From assembly GCF_003336805.1 (NCBI RefSeq), contig NZ_QFWJ01000002.1, positions 310,001 to 374,000 of the forward strand: a stretch of DNA of 64,000 bases. The letters are read 5' to 3'. Shown piece after piece: positions 18,793 through 26,694 of the stretch (position 1 is the first letter of the stretch; every line of letters starts with the position of its first letter). Source of the DNA: Marinospirillum perlucidum (lineage in GTDB: Bacteria; Pseudomonadota; Gammaproteobacteria; Pseudomonadales; Halomonadaceae). Position numbers and translations under genes: made by a program. The notes under the pieces were generated by a model that was not told the origin of the DNA, ran no database searches, and saw only the letters and a list, made by a program, of their open reading frames with translations.

Positions 18793-18846
18793 TTAAGTCC
18801 CCTTGGCAAATGCTCCTGCTCTGGTTATAGTCAAGGGGTGACTTAA
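18793..18846. promoter_or_regulatory. Inverted repeat enclosing the leuA promoter
   Basis: The left arm TTAAGTCCCCTTG (18793-18805) matches, in inverse, CAAGGGGTGACTTAA (18832-18846), with a 2-base bulge. The arms enclose the promoter spacer; the left arm overlaps the -35 and the right arm covers the expected transcription start. It could be a bipartite operator or a structural coincidence. Confidence 0.4.
18803..18831 (+). promoter_or_regulatory. Sigma-70 promoter of the leuA transcript
   Basis: TTGGCA (18803-18808), 17-base spacer, TATAGT (18826-18831). Transcription should begin near 18838-18840, about 25 bases before the leader peptide ATG. Confidence 0.75.
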
Positions 18847-18862
18847 ATCAACTCATGTTCTA

Positions 18863-19012
18863 ATGGCTGGAAAAATGAAATACGCGATACCCAGTAGACG
18901 TTCCCAAGACTGTCAACCTCAGGTCGTAGCTGCGACCCAGGCCGCCCCCACATTGGTTACTGCTGCTCTTCTTCTCCTCCTTCCAGCCCTACTCCTTAGT
19001 CAGCTGCTATAA
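18863..19012 (+). CDS. leuL: leu leader peptide (49 residues, leucine-rich end)
   Basis: Short ORF from ATG 18863 (alternative ATG at 18875) to TAA at 19010-19012. The last 15 residues are ALLLLLPALLLSQLL, ten of them Leu, read by CTT, CTC, CTA and CTG codons. Position between a good promoter and leuA, plus a run of the codons for the pathway product, is the classic sign of leucine attenuation. Ribosome stalling at the run when charged Leu-tRNA is scarce would change folding of the RNA that follows. No strong Shine-Dalgarno site is seen before either ATG. The symbol is used by analogy with the E. coli leader. Confidence 0.8.
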   Translation: MAGKMKYAIPSRRSQDCQPQVVAATQAAPTLVTAALLLLLPALLLSQLL

Positions 19013-19064
19013 GCAGCCTGAACACCGTTCGGTCGTCCTGACCCTGCAGTTTGCTCTGGCAAAC
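19003..19064 (+). promoter_or_regulatory. Leader RNA hairpins downstream of the leucine run
   Basis: Two hairpins can form after the leucine codons. GCTGCT (19003-19008) pairs with AGCAGC (19012-19017) across the leader stop codon, and GTTTGC (19049-19054) pairs with GCAAAC (19059-19064). Neither is followed by a T run, so a textbook intrinsic terminator is missing. Control may act through Rho or through translation of leuA; this is inference. Confidence 0.4.
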
Positions 19065-19151
19065 GCAAAACAAAGCATCAAACAAGTTTAAAAAAAGACA
19101 CCCAAGTTATCTGTGTAGTGCCTGACGGCAGTGCACCGAGGAGAAAAGACA

Positions 19152-20699
19152 ATGAATAAAGATCAATTGGTCATTTTTGATACCACCTTGCGTGATGGCG
19201 AACAGAGCCCCGGCGCTTCCATGACCAAGGAAGAAAAAGTACGTATCGCCAAGATGCTGGAAAAAATGCGCGTCGACGTGATCGAAGCCGGTTTTGCCAT
19301 TGCCAGCCAAGGCGATTTTGAAGCCGTTAAGGCCGTGGCTGAAGCCGTACAGGAATCCCGCGTTTGTTCGCTGTCCCGGGCTATGCCAGCTGACATCGAA
19401 CGCGCCGGTGAAGCTCTGAAACCCGCAGCTCTGGGGCGTATTCACACCTTTATTGCCACCAGCCCCATCCACATGCAGTACAAACTGCAGATGCAGCCGG
19501 ATGAAGTCGTTGAGCAAGCCGTTAAGGCGGTACGCCAGGCTCGCAACCTGATTGATGACGTGGAATTTTCCTGTGAAGATGCCGGTCGTTCCGATCTGGA
19601 CTTCTTGTGCCGGATTGTGGAAGCGGCCATCGATGCGGGCGCAACCACGATCAATATTCCCGATACCGTCGGCTATGCCATCCCCGAGCTGTATGCCGAA
19701 CAGATTCGCCAGTTGATCGAACGGGTGCCTAACAGTGACAAGGCTATCTTCTCGGTTCACTGCCATAATGACCTGGGCCTGGCTGTAGCTAACTCCCTGG
19801 CCGCCGTTCAGGCCGGTGCCCGCCAGATCGAATGTACGATCAATGGTCTGGGCGAGCGGGCTGGCAATGCCTCTCTGGAAGAAATCGTCATGGCGGTCCG
19901 CACCCGTGCGGATGCTTTTGATGTGCATACAGGCATCGATCCCCAGTTTATCGTGCCCACCTCGCGCCTGGTTTCCACGGTGACCGGCTTCCCGGTTCAG
20001 CCCAATAAAGCCATCGTGGGTAAAAATGCTTTTGCTCACGAATCCGGCATCCACCAGGACGGGGTCCTGAAGCACCGCGAAACTTACGAAATCATGAAGG
20101 CCCAGGATGTCGGCTGGCACACCAACTCCATCGTTCTGGGCAAGCATTCCGGTCGCAATGCCTTCCGTACCCGCTTGCAGGAGCTGGGTATCAACTTTGG
20201 CACCGAGCAGGAAGTGAACACGGCCTTCCAGCTGTTCAAGCAACTGGCCGACAAGAAACACGAAATCTATGACGAAGACTTGCAGGCGCTGGTGACAGAC
20301 ACCCGCGCTGCAGCAGCCGCGGAATATGTGCAGCTGGTTGCCGTGGAAGTGCAGTCCAAGACGGGTGAGACGCCTGTGGCACATCTGGTTCTGAATGTTG
20401 AAGGCAAGGAATTCAAGGCTGAATCCGCCGGTTCCGGTCCGGTGGATGCCGTCTACAAAGCGATTGAAAGCATCGTTGAAAGCCATGCCACCCTGGAGCT
20501 GTATTCGGTCAATGCAATTACTTCCGGTACTGATTCCCAGGGTGAAGTGACCGTGCGTCTGGCTCGCGGTGGTCGAATCGTTAACGGCCTGGGGGCTGAT
20601 ACCGATATCGTCATCGCTTCGGCCAAGGCTTACGTCAATGCCTTGAATGCTCTGACCAACAAGACTGAACGTACCCACCCCCAACAGGAAGGGGTTTAA
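19152..20699 (+). CDS. leuA: 2-isopropylmalate synthase
   Basis: 515 residues, E. coli-type LeuA. It condenses acetyl-CoA with 2-oxoisovalerate, the first committed step of leucine synthesis. The TIM barrel starts [17 protein letters not shown] (metal and substrate site); [17 protein letters not shown] carries the second metal-binding His pair; [10 protein letters not shown]-like and [17 protein letters not shown] follow. The C-terminal part is the leucine-sensing regulatory domain ([31 protein letters not shown]). The ATG at 19152 has GAGGAGA at ideal spacing; an in-frame GTG at 19131 is less likely. The gene lies behind a leucine-rich leader peptide, so it is probably attenuated as well as feedback inhibited. 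Confidence 0.97.
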   Translation: MNKDQLVIFDTTLRDGEQSPGASMTKEEKVRIAKMLEKMRVDVIEAGFAIASQGDFEAVKAVAEAVQESRVCSLSRAMPADIERAGEALKPAALGRIHTFIATSPIHMQYKLQMQPDEVVEQAVKAVRQARNLIDDVEFSCEDAGRSDLDFLCRIVEAAIDAGATTINIPDTVGYAIPELYAEQIRQLIERVPNSDKAIFSVHCHNDLGLAVANSLAAVQAGARQIECTINGLGERAGNASLEEIVMAVRTRADAFDVHTGIDPQFIVPTSRLVSTVTGFPVQPNKAIVGKNAFAHESGIHQDGVLKHRETYEIMKAQDVGWHTNSIVLGKHSGRNAFRTRLQELGINFGTEQEVNTAFQLFKQLADKKHEIYDEDLQALVTDTRAAAAAEYVQLVAVEVQSKTGETPVAHLVLNVEGKEFKAESAGSGPVDAVYKAIESIVESHATLELYSVNAITSGTDSQGEVTVRLARGGRIVNGLGADTDIVIASAKAYVNALNALTNKTERTHPQQEGV

Positions 20700-20706
20700 C
20701 CCCTTG

Positions 20707-20730
20707 CCGGCCACAGTCAGCTGTGGCCGG
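20707..20730 (+). terminator. Hairpin after leuA
   Basis: CCGGCCACAG (20707-20716), TCAG loop, CTGTGGCCGG (20721-20730): a perfect 10-bp stem eight bases after the leuA stop. No T run follows, so it may stabilise the leuA message or terminate only partly. Confidence 0.5.
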
Positions 20731-20757
20731 ACTGCCTGTTCATGAAGGACTGACTCT

Positions 20758-21510
20758 ATGCGGCAACTGGCTGCGCAGCAACGCTATGCAACTCTCAAGG
20801 CCATGGGGATCAATCTTTGGGTTCCTCGTCATCGCCTGCCGTTTGCTGCACCCAGCCCTCAGTGTGACTGGCCGGAGCCCGTGCGTGTCAGTGCCCGTGA
20901 ACAGCTTAGAGCCGAACTGGACACAACTACTGCGCCTGCTGCGAATCCCCCGGCACCAGCTCGGGTTGCAACACCGGCCGAGCAGCAGCCTGAAGTTCCC
21001 GAGCCCCCGGTAGCAGCAACGCCTTCCGAGAAGCCTGTCAAAACAGAGGGGCAGATTCCGCCTTTGATGGCTGATGTCTGGTTACTGGCCAATGGCTGGC
21101 AACTGGTGATGGAAAAAACAGCGCCTTTGGAGCAGAGCAGCCTGCAGCTGGTACAGAATCTACTGGCAGCCCTCTATCCCGGAGGCCTGGGAATCATTTC
21201 CCAACAGAGTTTTCACTGGCCACTGCCGGGTATCCCTCTGGACCGGGGTGATGAGGAGGAGCTCAATGCCAGCCTGCGAGCCTTTTTGAGTGGCCCCCAA
21301 TTCCAGCCGCAACCCGTCGGTATTCTGGCCCTGGGCGAGAGACTGGAGACTTTGCTGCAGACCGAAAGGGCCCCTGCCCTGGCCGAAGTCTATGCTTTGC
21401 CCTCACTCGAGCAGTTACTGGCACGGCCCGAGAGTAAAAAACAGCTCTGGGACCTGGCCGGACAAATGGGACTCAGAGCCCGCTTTGCCAGTAGTCCGGT
21501 TCTTTTGTAA
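20758..21510 (+). CDS. Putative DNA polymerase III psi subunit (HolD-like)
   Basis: 250 residues. The N-terminal MRQLAAQQRYATLKAMGINLWVPR-type start (residues 1-24) resembles the chi-binding N terminus of HolD, which ends in LGITQW. A Pro/Ala/Glu-rich linker covers about 55-100. The C-terminal domain contains WLLANGWQL and ends in a segment, SLEQLLARPESKKQLWDLAG, like the closing helix of HolD. rimI follows after five bases, the same holD-rimI pairing as in E. coli. Psi links the clamp loader to SSB through chi. The protein is almost twice the E. coli length because of the linker. The match is by pattern and synteny only. Confidence 0.6.
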   Translation: MRQLAAQQRYATLKAMGINLWVPRHRLPFAAPSPQCDWPEPVRVSAREQLRAELDTTTAPAANPPAPARVATPAEQQPEVPEPPVAATPSEKPVKTEGQIPPLMADVWLLANGWQLVMEKTAPLEQSSLQLVQNLLAALYPGGLGIISQQSFHWPLPGIPLDRGDEEELNASLRAFLSGPQFQPQPVGILALGERLETLLQTERAPALAEVYALPSLEQLLARPESKKQLWDLAGQMGLRARFASSPVLL

Positions 21511-21515
21511 AACCC

Positions 21516-21962
21516 ATGCCTTGTCTGCAACAACTCTCCTCCAAAGACTGGCCACTGCTGCAACCCCTGGCCGAAGAAGACCCCCATGCCTGGTCGGAAA
21601 AACTCTGGCAAGCCAGTCTACAAACCGACGAGGTCTGGGGATTGGTGACTGATGAAGGGCAATTGGCCGGTGTGCTGGTTCTGGGTTGGGGTTACCGGGA
21701 AGCAGAAATTCTCTATGTGCTGGTGGCTGAGGCCCGGCGTCGCCAGGGGTTTGCCCAGCAGCTGGTGGATAAAGCCAGGCAAAGAGCACAAGAAGAAACT
21801 GCAGAACGCCTGCTACTGGAGGTCAGAGCCAGTAACCGGCCTGCCATTCGCTTGTATGAACAGCAAGGTTTTCAGCAGGATGGGGTGCGTAAAAACTATT
21901 ATGCCAGTCAGGCAAGCCCGACTGGCAAAGAGGATGCGATCCTGATGTCGTTGAAGCTATAA
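21516..21962 (+). CDS. rimI: Ribosomal protein S18 alanine N-acetyltransferase RimI
   Basis: 148 residues, normal RimI length. The GNAT core shows VLVAEARRRQGFAQQLVDKA (motif A, with the acetyl-CoA pyrophosphate loop RRQGFA near residue 75) and LEVRASNRPAIRLYEQQGF (motif B). ENDAILMSLKL-like ending is typical (here EDAILMSLKL). It acetylates the N-terminal Ala of ribosomal protein S18. It begins five bases after the holD-like gene, so they share a transcript. Confidence 0.88.
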   Translation: MPCLQQLSSKDWPLLQPLAEEDPHAWSEKLWQASLQTDEVWGLVTDEGQLAGVLVLGWGYREAEILYVLVAEARRRQGFAQQLVDKARQRAQEETAERLLLEVRASNRPAIRLYEQQGFQQDGVRKNYYASQASPTGKEDAILMSLKL

Positions 21963-21969
21963 ACCGGGA

Positions 21970-22224
21970 TCAGGACCAGTTGGGGATCTGGGGTTCGTCG
22001 GGGTTGCGCTCGGGGCTTTCCTCTTCTTCTGCCTGAGGGCTACCCGCTTCCAGGGCCGAGAATTTGTTCAGCAGGTTACCCAGCTTACTTTCCCAAGCCT
22101 GTTTTTCTTCTTTCAAGCTGGCATTTTCCTGCTTGAGTTCATCGACCTCCTGTCGTAGCTGATCCAGAGCTGCAACAGTGGTTTCTACCTTCTCTTCTAA
22201 CTGATTCAACAGATCCAGGCTCAT
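21970..22224 (-). CDS. zapB: Cell division protein ZapB
   Basis: 84 residues (E. coli ZapB 81), almost wholly coiled coil: MSLDLLNQLEEKVETTVAAL followed by an LRQEVDELKQEN heptad pattern. ZapB joins ZapA at the Z ring and helps link it to the chromosome terminus. The last 25 residues are acidic and Pro-rich and extend beyond the coil (ending PNWS). TAGGAGC precedes the ATG. Convergent with rimI, stop codons 7 bases apart. The short low-complexity sequence makes this family call a little less certain. Confidence 0.75.
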   Translation of the reverse strand: MSLDLLNQLEEKVETTVAALDQLRQEVDELKQENASLKEEKQAWESKLGNLLNKFSALEAGSPQAEEEESPERNPDEPQIPNWS

Positions 22225-22288
22225 AAATTGCTCCTAGTGCAAGTAATAATGATATTTTAAGCCTTTCTTGGGTTCCTGGCAGCAGCTT

Positions 22289-24205
22289 TTAGTGAAAACT
22301 GTCGCCAAAAGGATTGCTCAGATCTAGATCAACTGCCTGGGGGTAACCCGGGATTTGCAGTTGCTTGTTACTGAGAGTCAGGTCTTCGCCTTCCAGAACC
22401 TCTTCCCCAAACTGATAGGTTAGTTTGAAGTGACCGGATTGCGAAGCCTTTTCATGCTGCTCGCTTCTTTCCAGGGTGGTTTCCAGTTGGCGTGAATGCG
22501 CTTGAATAGCAGCCTTGCCATGACGCTTTTCCAGGAAGTTAAGGGTCACTTCCGGAGACAGCATCAGGGCACTGGCATTGTTGCCGCCAAAGCCCTTGGC
22601 ATTGATCAGGGCCATATCCATAGGGCGCTCGTTCAGGGACAGGTGTTGGTTGGATAGCTGCAGATGTGAGGCATGCAGATCCTCGGCAAAGCCACCTTCC
22701 ACTGTGGTGATGCCAGGCAGCCAGCCTTCCGACCAGCTACCCAGGGCTGCCATGAACTGGTCGCCACCGGCGGTACCCTGGGAATGGCCGACAAAAGCCT
22801 TGATGGCGGCAACCGGCCAGTGGGAGATCCCCATGGCCTTGGCGACTTCATTGAGTACGTGAGATTCGGTGACCCGGTTTTTTGGCGTGCTGGTACCGTG
22901 GGCGTGCACATAGCTGCGCTCCTGCAGGGCTTTTTCACCCAGAAGGCTGCGTCCCAGGGCGGCGGCCTTGGCCAGTGTCAGGTAGTTACCGATGCCCGGT
23001 GCCGAGATAGAGCGTTTGAAACCATCGGCATTGGCAAAAACTTCGGGCACACTGCCAAGAATCTGCGCACCGGTTTCCATCGCCAGGCTGTCATCCACCA
23101 GCAGAGTGAACTGGCCGGATTCCGCAATGGTAAAACCACAGTTGTGGCCAAAGGGACGACAAGCCCTGCGGTAGTCTTTATCAGTCAGTTGTTCCAGATT
23201 ATCCAGTGCCTTGAGGCTGGCATCATCGGCCAGAGCACCCATGGAGCGGAAGCCTTCGATGATTTCCGGGGTCACGGGTGCATCGGAAGTCCCCACTACG
23301 GCTACACGCAGGCGGCCTGAGCGGATGGCATTGGTGGCTGCCTGAAGGTTGTACAGGAAGGTGGCACAGGCCCCCAACAGGCCACTGGACTGGCCGATAT
23401 TACCCAGAACATAGGCATTGATGAAATCGGCAGTCATCTGGGCATAGCCCAGCGGCATCTGCTTGGACGTGGTGCGCTTGCCGGTGACCGGGTTCTGTAG
23501 CAGGCCGCCCCAGCCTTCCTGATCCAGTTGACCGATGGAGTTGCTGGCAAAAACACCAATTTGATCCGGGCGTACGCGTCCGGCCAGTTCTTTCCAGGGA
23601 AGACCGCTTTGACCCAAGAGGTCAGAAGCACCAAAAACAGCCATCTGAAGTGCACGTGGATGGTTGGCACTGCGGTAGTGGGCACCGGGCTTGAAGCCGG
23701 TCGGTAGCATCCCGGCAGCCTGCACCAGGGCGTCACGCGAGGTGGAGAGGGTGGCCGAAAAAGGTTGGGTCACCGTGACTTCAACTTCATTGCCGGGCAG
23801 CTCGGTCAGTTGCCAGCCGGTGGGCAATTGTTCAGGCAGCTGACGGCGGCGCAAACGAAAGCGAATGGGATCATCGCCAGGTGTCATGTCGAGATTGCGG
23901 CTGGCCGGATGAGCATGCACATCAAACCAGTCGGGATGGATACGGCGAATCAGCGTGGAATCCAGCAGTTGTTGCTGGTAGCGGGCCACCAGAGCTTCTG
24001 TAGAAAGCTGGCCTTCTGGGGTTCGCCACTGGTTATCGGCTACCTGATGAGCCAGACCGGTCAGGCTGGCCAGAGACAAAAGGGTTTCTTGCTGTTGGCT
24101 GGCGGGTAGCTGATCAAATAATAGACGACGAAAAGCATGGTGACCGGAAGTGCGCCCTGCAGGGCCGACACCGCCCATACCAATAATTACTGGAAGGTGT
24201 GACAA
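22289..24205 (-). CDS. fabY: Beta-ketoacyl-ACP synthase FabY
   Basis: 638 residues, the length of Pseudomonas FabY (about 634), much longer than FabB/FabF. The N terminus (SHLPVIIGMGGVGPAGRTS) resembles the FabY start. The catalytic triad is visible: Cys in GLLGACATFLYN near 277, His in YVHAHGTSTP near 433 and His in FVGHSQGTAGG near 473. FabY starts fatty-acid synthesis by condensing acetyl-CoA with malonyl-ACP, replacing FabH. The frame begins at a TTG (24205) with AGAGGA eight bases upstream; the next ATG is ten codons in and would remove the conserved start, so TTG is chosen. It stands between zapB and a repeat element. Confidence 0.92.
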   Translation of the reverse strand: MSHLPVIIGMGGVGPAGRTSGHHAFRRLLFDQLPASQQQETLLSLASLTGLAHQVADNQWRTPEGQLSTEALVARYQQQLLDSTLIRRIHPDWFDVHAHPASRNLDMTPGDDPIRFRLRRRQLPEQLPTGWQLTELPGNEVEVTVTQPFSATLSTSRDALVQAAGMLPTGFKPGAHYRSANHPRALQMAVFGASDLLGQSGLPWKELAGRVRPDQIGVFASNSIGQLDQEGWGGLLQNPVTGKRTTSKQMPLGYAQMTADFINAYVLGNIGQSSGLLGACATFLYNLQAATNAIRSGRLRVAVVGTSDAPVTPEIIEGFRSMGALADDASLKALDNLEQLTDKDYRRACRPFGHNCGFTIAESGQFTLLVDDSLAMETGAQILGSVPEVFANADGFKRSISAPGIGNYLTLAKAAALGRSLLGEKALQERSYVHAHGTSTPKNRVTESHVLNEVAKAMGISHWPVAAIKAFVGHSQGTAGGDQFMAALGSWSEGWLPGITTVEGGFAEDLHASHLQLSNQHLSLNERPMDMALINAKGFGGNNASALMLSPEVTLNFLEKRHGKAAIQAHSRQLETTLERSEQHEKASQSGHFKLTYQFGEEVLEGEDLTLSNKQLQIPGYPQAVDLDLSNPFGDSFH

Positions 24206-24314
24206 AAGCTTATCCTCTGACCTCTGGCAGGGACTCGAATGCCCAGCCTAAGTAATATTAAACGTTGCGCGTATCTTAACACTGCTCGGGTCGTAGGGGC
24301 TATGCCGGGAAGAT

Positions 24315-24467
24315 GTTGACAAGGGAGCCCCTGCTTAACGTGATGAGCGTAGTTTAGACAAGGCGAAATTGAACGAGAAAGCGGAGTTTACAAGGAGTAA
24401 ATGAGCATTTCGAGGCTAATTTCAACACCGGATAAACAAGCAGAATAGTTAATCAGGGGTTTCCTAG
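24315..24467. repeat. Dispersed inverted-repeat element, copy A
   Basis: About 150 bases. The left end carries CTGCTTAACGTGATGAGCG (24331-24349) and the right end TAGTTAATCAGGGGTTTCCT (24447-24466). The core includes TTTAGACAAGGCGAAATTGA and AGTTTACAAGGAGTAAATGA. Near-identical blocks occur in inverse at 44383-44562, and shorter relatives at 39304-39400 and 50168-50220. The final CTAG forms the stop codon of the LuxR-type gene. There is no coding capacity; it looks like a miniature, non-autonomous transposable element. Confidence 0.75.
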
Positions 24468-26623
24468 ACCAGGAGTAACTCCCTGGCCCTGGTAACCGCC
24501 TGGGTTCGCGATTTGACCTGGAGTTTTTTCATCAGCTGCTTCAAGTGGCTCTTAACTGTATGCAGGGAAATGAATAGCTGTTCGGCTATGGCCTGATTGG
24601 AAAGCCCCTCGGCGACCAGCAGGAGCACTTCCTGTTCTCTGGCTGAGAGTGAAGGAGCTACCAGGGAGCGGCTTGGCAGGGGCGAAGGAGAGGTGGAACC
24701 CAGGATCTCGCGGGTAAAACGGTGCAGATGCGACCCAGGTGCCCAGTGTTCGCAAAGGTCTTCCAGCAGCGGCTGAAGTTCGTTTTGCAGGGGTTGAAAC
24801 ACGCCTAGTAGCTTTTCCGGTTCCGCCAACAGGAGAGCCTGGCGCAGCTCTTCCCGGGCAGGTGTCATCTGGCGGCTGGCCTGAAGCACGACCACCTTGT
24901 GAAGACGCAGTGCCAGATTTTCCGGAGCACCCGGATAGTCGTGACTACGGGAGGTTAGCTGGTCCAGCAGCCGCAGGGCGGTATCGGCCTTTTTGTTGGC
25001 CAGGAGTACGCGCAAATGCTCCAGGTGCAGGTAAAGCTCGGATGGAATCAGACTTTTATAGCCGCTTTGTCGGCTGAGCTGGGTTAACCAGGTCAGGGCC
25101 AGATCCTTTTTGCCCTGTTGTAGCCAGAGCCGGGCCTTGAGACGAGTTAGTGCAATCTGCCAGAGGGAAGTCTCACCCGAGAGAGTGAGCAGAAACTGTT
25201 CGCTTTCATCGGCCAGGGCGAAAGCTTCCTCGATTTCACCCTGGCGGATTTTCAGGTCTGTCAGTAGTAGTAAAGCTTGCAGGAAAATCTCTGGCCGTTT
25301 GTGGCCGCTGGCTAGCAGGCAGGCCTGAAGCTGTTGTTGGCTGCGGGTATTTTGCCCCTGGAGTCGATCAATTTCAGCCTGCAAAAGAAACCCCTTGATG
25401 GTTTGGTCGGGAAGCAGGGTTTCCTGGTCGAGTGACTGCAGCAGTTGCCGGGCCAGTTGCAGGTGTCCTTTGAAAATTTCGATAAGCACGCGATCCATTT
25501 GCAGATCCAACTGAAGGCTGCTGGCAGGCTGTTGGGGGGCTAGTGACCAGGCTTCACGGTTATAGCCTCTGGCCGCCCTGGGTTGTCCCAGTTGACATTG
25601 CAGCCAACTGAGCTGTCTCAGGTGTTGAATTTGCTCCAGATTCCCCTTGTCTGCAGCCAGGGAAAAAGCCGTCAGCAAGGGCTTAAGCGTGTCTTTATGG
25701 CAGGGGATTTCTGCCAGGGACAAAAAGACACTCGGCAGGGCGGGGGCTAGATCCAGTGCTGTTTCTCTGAGCTGCAGTAGGGGGTGGATACCTTCCGGCG
25801 TTTGCCAGCCTAGTTCCTGATAGGTTGATTGCGTTGGAGCTTTTTCAAGATCAGCGGGCTGAGCCGGACGAAGGACTTCCTGAACCCACTGCATACGGTC
25901 CCGGGATGACAACTTGATGGCGGCTGGCCATCCCAGAGTTAACTGGTAGAGATCAGCCACTTCCGCCCAGCTAGAGTGCCGGTTTAATTGGCGGTTGAGT
26001 TGCAGGGTCTCTTCCGGTGTTAAAGCCAGCTCCTGGGCTGATATCCGGGTTAAGCGGTCATCGAGTTTGAGTGGTGACCAGACCAGAGACGGGGCCTGGT
26101 GCCCCGCCAGGAACAGATGCAAAAGAGGTGGCTGGTTGTCGATCACTGACTGCAGGAGGTGCAGGGTCTCACCTTCTTGCAACCAGTGACAGTTGTCGAT
26201 CACCAGATAGGCCGGTTGTTTAAGATCCTGAAGCCGGTTCAGCAGTTGGGTGAGAAGATCCTGTCGATCTCCATGACTTAGTTTGTCCTCAAGCAGCGCT
26301 GGAATTTCGTTGATGGCTGGAGCCTCTGTTAGCTGTATGAGGCTGGCTAATAGATGGCCATGAAAGCTGGATGGTTTGTGGATGTCAGCATTCAGATCCA
26401 GCCAGGTAAAGCTTGCCTGCTCCTGGTTCAAAAAGCTGTGAAGGGCAAGGGTTTTGCCATAACCGGGGGCGGTTGTGAGCAGGGTGATGCTGGCCGCAGA
26501 AGCCGGTTTTAGCAGTGCAGCCAGCCGGGGGCGCTCCAGCAGATCTCTGGGTAGAGGAGGAGGTTGTAGTTTAGACAGAAGCAGGCCGCCCTTTCGGGCA
26601 GCCTGCTGATCGGCTAGCTGCAT
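24464..26623 (-). CDS. MalT-like LuxR family ATP-dependent transcriptional regulator
   Basis: 719 residues. A STAND-type ATPase sits at the N terminus, with Walker A TTAPGYGKT near 50 and Walker B AYLVIDNCHWL near 130. A long helical repeat region covers about 320-640, and a LuxR helix-turn-helix the end (LSAREQEVLLLVAEGLSNQA, then HTVKSHLKQLMKKLQVKSR). Such proteins activate transcription after binding a ligand and ATP. I start at the ATG at 26623, preceded by GGAAGGG. The gene is downstream of DUF1329 and DUF1302 genes on the same strand, a pairing often seen for regulators of ester or alkanoate utilisation. The TAG stop lies in the adjacent repeat element. Confidence 0.9.
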   Translation of the reverse strand: MQLADQQAARKGGLLLSKLQPPPLPRDLLERPRLAALLKPASAASITLLTTAPGYGKTLALHSFLNQEQASFTWLDLNADIHKPSSFHGHLLASLIQLTEAPAINEIPALLEDKLSHGDRQDLLTQLLNRLQDLKQPAYLVIDNCHWLQEGETLHLLQSVIDNQPPLLHLFLAGHQAPSLVWSPLKLDDRLTRISAQELALTPEETLQLNRQLNRHSSWAEVADLYQLTLGWPAAIKLSSRDRMQWVQEVLRPAQPADLEKAPTQSTYQELGWQTPEGIHPLLQLRETALDLAPALPSVFLSLAEIPCHKDTLKPLLTAFSLAADKGNLEQIQHLRQLSWLQCQLGQPRAARGYNREAWSLAPQQPASSLQLDLQMDRVLIEIFKGHLQLARQLLQSLDQETLLPDQTIKGFLLQAEIDRLQGQNTRSQQQLQACLLASGHKRPEIFLQALLLLTDLKIRQGEIEEAFALADESEQFLLTLSGETSLWQIALTRLKARLWLQQGKKDLALTWLTQLSRQSGYKSLIPSELYLHLEHLRVLLANKKADTALRLLDQLTSRSHDYPGAPENLALRLHKVVVLQASRQMTPAREELRQALLLAEPEKLLGVFQPLQNELQPLLEDLCEHWAPGSHLHRFTREILGSTSPSPLPSRSLVAPSLSAREQEVLLLVAEGLSNQAIAEQLFISLHTVKSHLKQLMKKLQVKSRTQAVTRARELLLV

Positions 26624-26694
26624 GGGATGCCCTTCCTTGTTAATCAACTCTTTAAGTTAAGCGAGCCGGATTAACTAAGCAAGGGCCAGTGGTT

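Noticed and set aside
19049-19064. Hairpin in the leu leader as an intrinsic terminator
   Set aside because: It is short and followed by GCAAAACAAAG in place of a T run, so it is reported only as a hairpin.
19107-20714. Long open frame on the minus strand opposite leuA
   Set aside because: Covers leuA almost exactly in the complementary frame and has no recognisable protein features.
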